A stretch of 64,000 bases of DNA from Paenibacillus sp. FSL R5-0766 (GTDB taxonomy: Bacteria; Bacillota; Bacilli; Paenibacillales; Paenibacillaceae): NCBI RefSeq assembly GCF_037971845.1, contig NZ_CP150227.1, positions 1,426,001-1,490,000 of the forward strand. The letters run 5' to 3'. The first letter of the stretch is position 1, and each line of letters opens with the position of its first letter. Made by a program: the position numbers and the translations under genes. Under the pieces are notes generated by a model. That model was not told where the DNA came from, did no database searches, and worked only from the letters and a program-made list of their open reading frames with translations. Positions 60,912 to 64,000 of this stretch are shown one piece after another.

Positions 60912-62296
60912 GGATCGCTATGGCGCAAGTTGCACTTCGCAAAGTATTCAGAGGAAACGGCTTAATGAGTGCCATATTTCAGACAAGTGGAACCAATCTG
61001 CTGGTCATGACACTGACGATGCTGTCTTCCATTTTGACGTCACGCATGTTCGGTGTAGAGGGAAAGGGCGCATTCTCGGCCATCTTGTTCTGGCCGGCGC
61101 TACTAACCGGATTGGTCGGTTTCGGATTACCGACATCCATCATTTATAACATCAAACAGAGCGCAACCGAGAAGAGTGCACAGTATGTTCGGTTAAGTTT
61201 TCTTTTTCAAGTTCCGGTGTGCATCATTATTGGTATTGTGGCCTGGTTTGGATTACCATTCTGGCTCTCCAGCTTTCCGCCGGAGGTCGTGCAGATATCC
61301 AGATGGTATACGATTGCAACCGTTCCTGTACTTATTGTCATCAATCTCATATCAGCGCTCTCGCAGAGTCGGGAGAAATTCGCTGTATATAATGGTATCC
61401 GGTTAATGATCCCCCTGTTTAATGTAGGCGGGCTTTTTGTGTTATGGGGCCTGGGGATGCTGAGCATTCAGCTCGCGGCTGCGATCTATTTTGTAACCAG
61501 CTTCTCCGTAGTGGCGTGGGCTATCTATGCGAACCGTGATGAATTGAGACTGAGATGGTTCAAGGATCGGGTGGACCAGAGTTCGGCCAAGAAACTTTTT
61601 GGTTATGGCAGCAGGGTGTATGGTGTTGAATTGTTAGGAACATTGTATACCCAGTTTGATAAAATCATTATTTTGGCTTTGCTCACGCCGCGTGATTTTG
61701 GACTATATTCGGTCGTATTTGCGTTATCCCGAATCTACAATGCGGTTCAAACGGCGATCAGTAACGTTGTTTTCCCAAAAGTGACCGGATTACCCCAAGA
61801 GCAGATTATTCGAACGGTCGGCAGAGCCTTCCGCATCTCGCTCATGGTCATGATGATCATTGTAATACCCACCATGTTTGTGGGGAACTACCTGATGGGT
61901 CTTCTGTTTGGCTCCGAATTTTTGGAAGCGAGCGTTGCGTTTTATATTTTGGCTGTGGAATGCATCATTGGTGGTGGCTCCTGGATTCTGGCATCTGCAT
62001 TTAATGCACTTGGTCGGCCTGGACTTGTGATGATCAGACAGCTCATTGCACTCTCGGTGACGGTGGCTTTGTTCTTTGTATTCACCCCGCTGTGGGGGCT
62101 CAACGGAATTGCGATTGCCTTATTGATCGGGTCCATTGTACGAATGGTGGTTACTGTGGCCGCGATGAAGATTGTATTTAAGGTGAAGTTTGCCGCCATG
62201 TTCTATGACAAGGAAGATCTGCCGTTTCTCTATGAACGGTTAAATAAAAAAAGAAGAAGAGTCACCCAAGGAGGAGATGGAGATGCTGGGCACTAA
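60908..62296 (+). CDS. Polysaccharide flippase (Wzx)
   Basis: A 462-residue polytopic protein of the Wzx/polysaccharide-biosynthesis (MOP) superfamily with 12-14 segments. ATG 60908 overlaps the previous stop; ATG 60920 is possible with GAGG just before it. Marks: SGTNLLVMTLTMLSSILTSR, LFGYGSRVYGVELLGTLYTQ, FDKIIILALLTPRDFGLYSV. It moves the lipid-linked repeat unit to the outer side of the membrane. The last 40 residues are charged and cytoplasmic. Confidence 0.92.
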   Translation: MRIAMAQVALRKVFRGNGLMSAIFQTSGTNLLVMTLTMLSSILTSRMFGVEGKGAFSAILFWPALLTGLVGFGLPTSIIYNIKQSATEKSAQYVRLSFLFQVPVCIIIGIVAWFGLPFWLSSFPPEVVQISRWYTIATVPVLIVINLISALSQSREKFAVYNGIRLMIPLFNVGGLFVLWGLGMLSIQLAAAIYFVTSFSVVAWAIYANRDELRLRWFKDRVDQSSAKKLFGYGSRVYGVELLGTLYTQFDKIIILALLTPRDFGLYSVVFALSRIYNAVQTAISNVVFPKVTGLPQEQIIRTVGRAFRISLMVMMIIVIPTMFVGNYLMGLLFGSEFLEASVAFYILAVECIIGGGSWILASAFNALGRPGLVMIRQLIALSVTVALFFVFTPLWGLNGIAIALLIGSIVRMVVTVAAMKIVFKVKFAAMFYDKEDLPFLYERLNKKRRRVTQGGDGDAGH

Positions 62297-63311
62297 CAAT
62301 ATTCATCCAATGGAAGAGTTGAAGGGACATTTACGTCAGATTTTGAAGGTCATTCCACCGCGTACCGAAATCTATTATTTGGATTACCCGGTGCATAGTA
62401 ACGGTGGCGACTTGTTGATTATGAAAGGTACTGAGGCTTTCTTCCGGGACAATGATATTCATGTACGTGCCAGATACAGCATTCTGGATTGCCCTTTGTC
62501 TCTCAAGGTACCGGAAGGTATCACGATTGTGTTGCATGGGGGAGGTAACTTTGGTGATCTGTACCCTGCCCATCAGAAATTGAGAGAGCGAATGATTGCC
62601 CAGCATCCGAATCACCGGATTGTCATTCTGCCTCAGACGATGTTTTACAAGAGTGATATTGAATTGAAAAAGACAGCCCAAGTATTCAATCGTCATAAGG
62701 ATGTACACTTTTTTGTCCGGGATACCTTATCTTATGAGATAGCCAGTAAAGAATTTCAACAAACCAATGTGTATCTATCCCCGGATATGGCGCATCAGTT
62801 GTGGCCTCTTAAGTCGAAGAGCAAGCCTACCGCAGAGATGTTGTATTTCTTTCGTAAAGACATTGAGAAAACTCAGAATCAGGTGCATTACGAATCCGTC
62901 AGTGGACCCAAGGCCACGTTTAAAGACTGGGAGACATTGTACAACCGGGTAGACCGGAAGATCATTCGCATGATTACGTCCCGGTTAAAGTCAGGGAAAG
63001 GCAGCTCTTTCGCCCGCTGGTTGTGGTACAAATACTCTGATCGGATGGTACATACGGCCATTAAGGAATTCAATCAATACCGAACCATCACGACATCCCG
63101 TCTGCATGGACATATTCTGGCCTGTCTCCTGGATCAACCGAACATCCTGCTGGATAATTCATACGGCAAGAACTCGAATTATTATGCAGCTTGGACCAAG
63201 AGCAATCCGGCAGGCAGACTGGAGTCCAATCAGACCAGCACATATAACAAGCCAACCGAGACTGGCAAGGGAGCAAGTACGGTTGTGCTGTCGGATGGTG
63301 CAGCCCTATGA
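62283..63311 (+). CDS. Polysaccharide pyruvyl transferase family protein
   Basis: A 342-residue pyruvyl transferase (EpsI/EpsO-like). AAGGAGG at 62268-62274 favours ATG 62283 over 62277. Marks: PVHSNGGDLLIMKGTEAFF, ITIVLHGGGNFGDLYPAHQ, IVILPQTMFYKSD, TNVYLSPDMAHQL and TTSRLHGHILACLL. It adds ketal-linked pyruvate from phosphoenolpyruvate to a sugar, which gives the polymer negative charge. The last 40 residues are polar and probably disordered. The next gene overlaps by ATGA. Confidence 0.9.
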   Translation: MLGTNNIHPMEELKGHLRQILKVIPPRTEIYYLDYPVHSNGGDLLIMKGTEAFFRDNDIHVRARYSILDCPLSLKVPEGITIVLHGGGNFGDLYPAHQKLRERMIAQHPNHRIVILPQTMFYKSDIELKKTAQVFNRHKDVHFFVRDTLSYEIASKEFQQTNVYLSPDMAHQLWPLKSKSKPTAEMLYFFRKDIEKTQNQVHYESVSGPKATFKDWETLYNRVDRKIIRMITSRLKSGKGSSFARWLWYKYSDRMVHTAIKEFNQYRTITTSRLHGHILACLLDQPNILLDNSYGKNSNYYAAWTKSNPAGRLESNQTSTYNKPTETGKGASTVVLSDGAAL

Positions 63312-64000
63312 GAAGTATTCTGTTATCTGGTGGTTCTGGCAAGCGTTTGTGGCCGTTATCCAACGATTCCAGATCCAAGCAATTTCTTAAAGTTCTTCAT
63401 GGGCCAGAGGGAAGTCCGGAATCCATGGTACAGCGGGTATGGCGACAGCTGAATCATGCCGGACTTGCATCAGAAGCGCTTATCGCGACCAGTTTGCCAC
63501 AGGTGGAGATTCTGACTTCTCAGCTGGGAGACGATGTCAGACTGGTTGTGGAGCCTGAGCGCAGAGATACGTTTCCTGCGATTGCACTCGCTGCCTCCTA
63601 TCTGTATTCCGTAGAGAGTGTGAGTCTGAATGAGACGATTGCAGTGTTGCCTGTAGATCCCTTTGTTGAAAAAGAATTCTTCGAAGTGCTGGCAACCTTA
63701 CCGGAGATGCTTGATAAGTCTGGTGCTGATCTGGCCTTGATGGGAGTTGTGCCGACGTACCCGTCAGAGAAGTACGGATACATCATTCCGCAATCCCTAT
63801 CTTCCAGTGAAAATAACAATGAATACGTGAATGTAGCGAAGTTCCAGGAGAAACCCTGCGAATCCGATGCGGTCCTCATGATTGAGCAGGCCGCATTATG
63901 GAATTGCGGGGTTTTTGCTTTTAAGCTGGGTTATTTGATTAATCTGCTCATTGAGATGGAACTGCCAATCCAGTATGAAGAAATGCTGAAGCAATACGGA
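63308..64000 (+). CDS. manC: Mannose-1-phosphate guanylyltransferase (3' end cut by window edge)
   Basis: The open frame from ATG 63308 reaches the right edge (231 codons). The N-terminus (MRSILLSGGSGKRLWPLSND) with SRSKQFLKVL is the pyrophosphorylase signature of ManC; EPERRDTFPAIALAA, VLPVDPFVEKEFF, PSEKYGYIIP and NCGVFAFKL follow in the family order. It makes GDP-mannose from mannose-1-phosphate and GTP. The gene overlaps the pyruvyl transferase stop, so mannose donor supply belongs to the same transcript. Confidence 0.93.
   Translation, partial: MRSILLSGGSGKRLWPLSNDSRSKQFLKVLHGPEGSPESMVQRVWRQLNHAGLASEALIATSLPQVEILTSQLGDDVRLVVEPERRDTFPAIALAASYLYSVESVSLNETIAVLPVDPFVEKEFFEVLATLPEMLDKSGADLALMGVVPTYPSEKYGYIIPQSLSSSENNNEYVNVAKFQEKPCESDAVLMIEQAALWNCGVFAFKLGYLINLLIEMELPIQYEEMLKQYG

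Noticed and set aside
1..64000. CRISPR arrays, insertion sequences, rRNA or tRNA genes
   Set aside because: No regularly spaced short repeats, transposase frames, or cloverleaf or rRNA-like sequences were found on reading both strands.

Overview
The window looks like a chromosome segment of a Paenibacillus-type member of the Bacillales. Evidence: strong AGGAGG-type ribosome binding sites, PBSX/Xkd-family tail genes, a CIRCE heat-shock operator, a CpsB-type (PHP) phosphatase with a split Wzz/tyrosine-kinase pair, YhgE/Pip, a SleB-like hydrolase and a UgtP/MGD-type glycosyltransferase. No rRNA, tRNA, CRISPR array, integrase or transposase was found. The genus is inferred from gene content only.

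Layout. (1) About 1-21.6 kb holds contractile phage-tail-like genes and no head genes. A first baseplate module (LysM protein, XkdQ, R, S, T, U and fibre; left edge cut) is followed by a second, complete tail: tail terminator, sheath, tube, assembly chaperone with a canonical -1 frameshift site, tape measure, LysM protein, XkdQ-U, a different fibre set, CD1375-like protein, holin and GH25 endolysin. This fits a domesticated R-type tailocin locus with two alternative baseplate/fibre sets and one lysis cassette. (2) 22.2-26.5 kb: a dipeptide/oligopeptide ABC transporter (binding lipoprotein and two permeases, no ATPases). (3) 26.5-31.1 kb: htpG behind a sigma-A promoter and perfect CIRCE element, then a dGTPase-like HD hydrolase. 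(4) 31.1-43.6 kb: single housekeeping or accessory genes (luciferase-like oxidoreductase, chemotaxis receptor, THUMP-type RNA methyltransferase, 2-hydroxyacid dehydrogenase, RNA ligase-like cyclic phosphodiesterase, SleB-like hydrolase, diacylglycerol glycosyltransferase) and a TetR-yhgE pair sharing an operator motif. (5) 43.7-48.8 kb: the large subunit of glutamate synthase behind a long leader. (6) 48.9-64 kb: a small gene, a SinR-like regulator on the minus strand, then a long co-directional exopolysaccharide locus: CpsB, Wzz, tyrosine kinase, GalU, initiating sugar transferase, Wzy, PssD/PssE-like pair, four further glycosyltransferases, Wzx, pyruvyl transferase and ManC (cut at the right edge).

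In the tail locus the parts build one particle: the tape measure sets tube length, XkdP-U make the baseplate, the fibres choose the target, and holin plus endolysin release the particle. In the polysaccharide locus GalU and ManC supply UDP-glucose and GDP-mannose, the sugar transferase loads undecaprenyl phosphate, the glycosyltransferases and pyruvyl transferase finish the repeat unit, Wzx flips it, Wzy polymerises it, and Wzz/kinase/phosphatase set chain length.

A dispersed intergenic repeat of about 140-200 bp occurs four times, always in the same orientation; two copies flank htpG. Other regulatory signals read from the sequence include matching TGACC-N13-GGTCA sites before tetR and yhgE, a palindrome inside the promoter facing the polysaccharide locus, a branched RNA between the kinase and galU genes, and a large hairpin inside the peptide-transporter operon.
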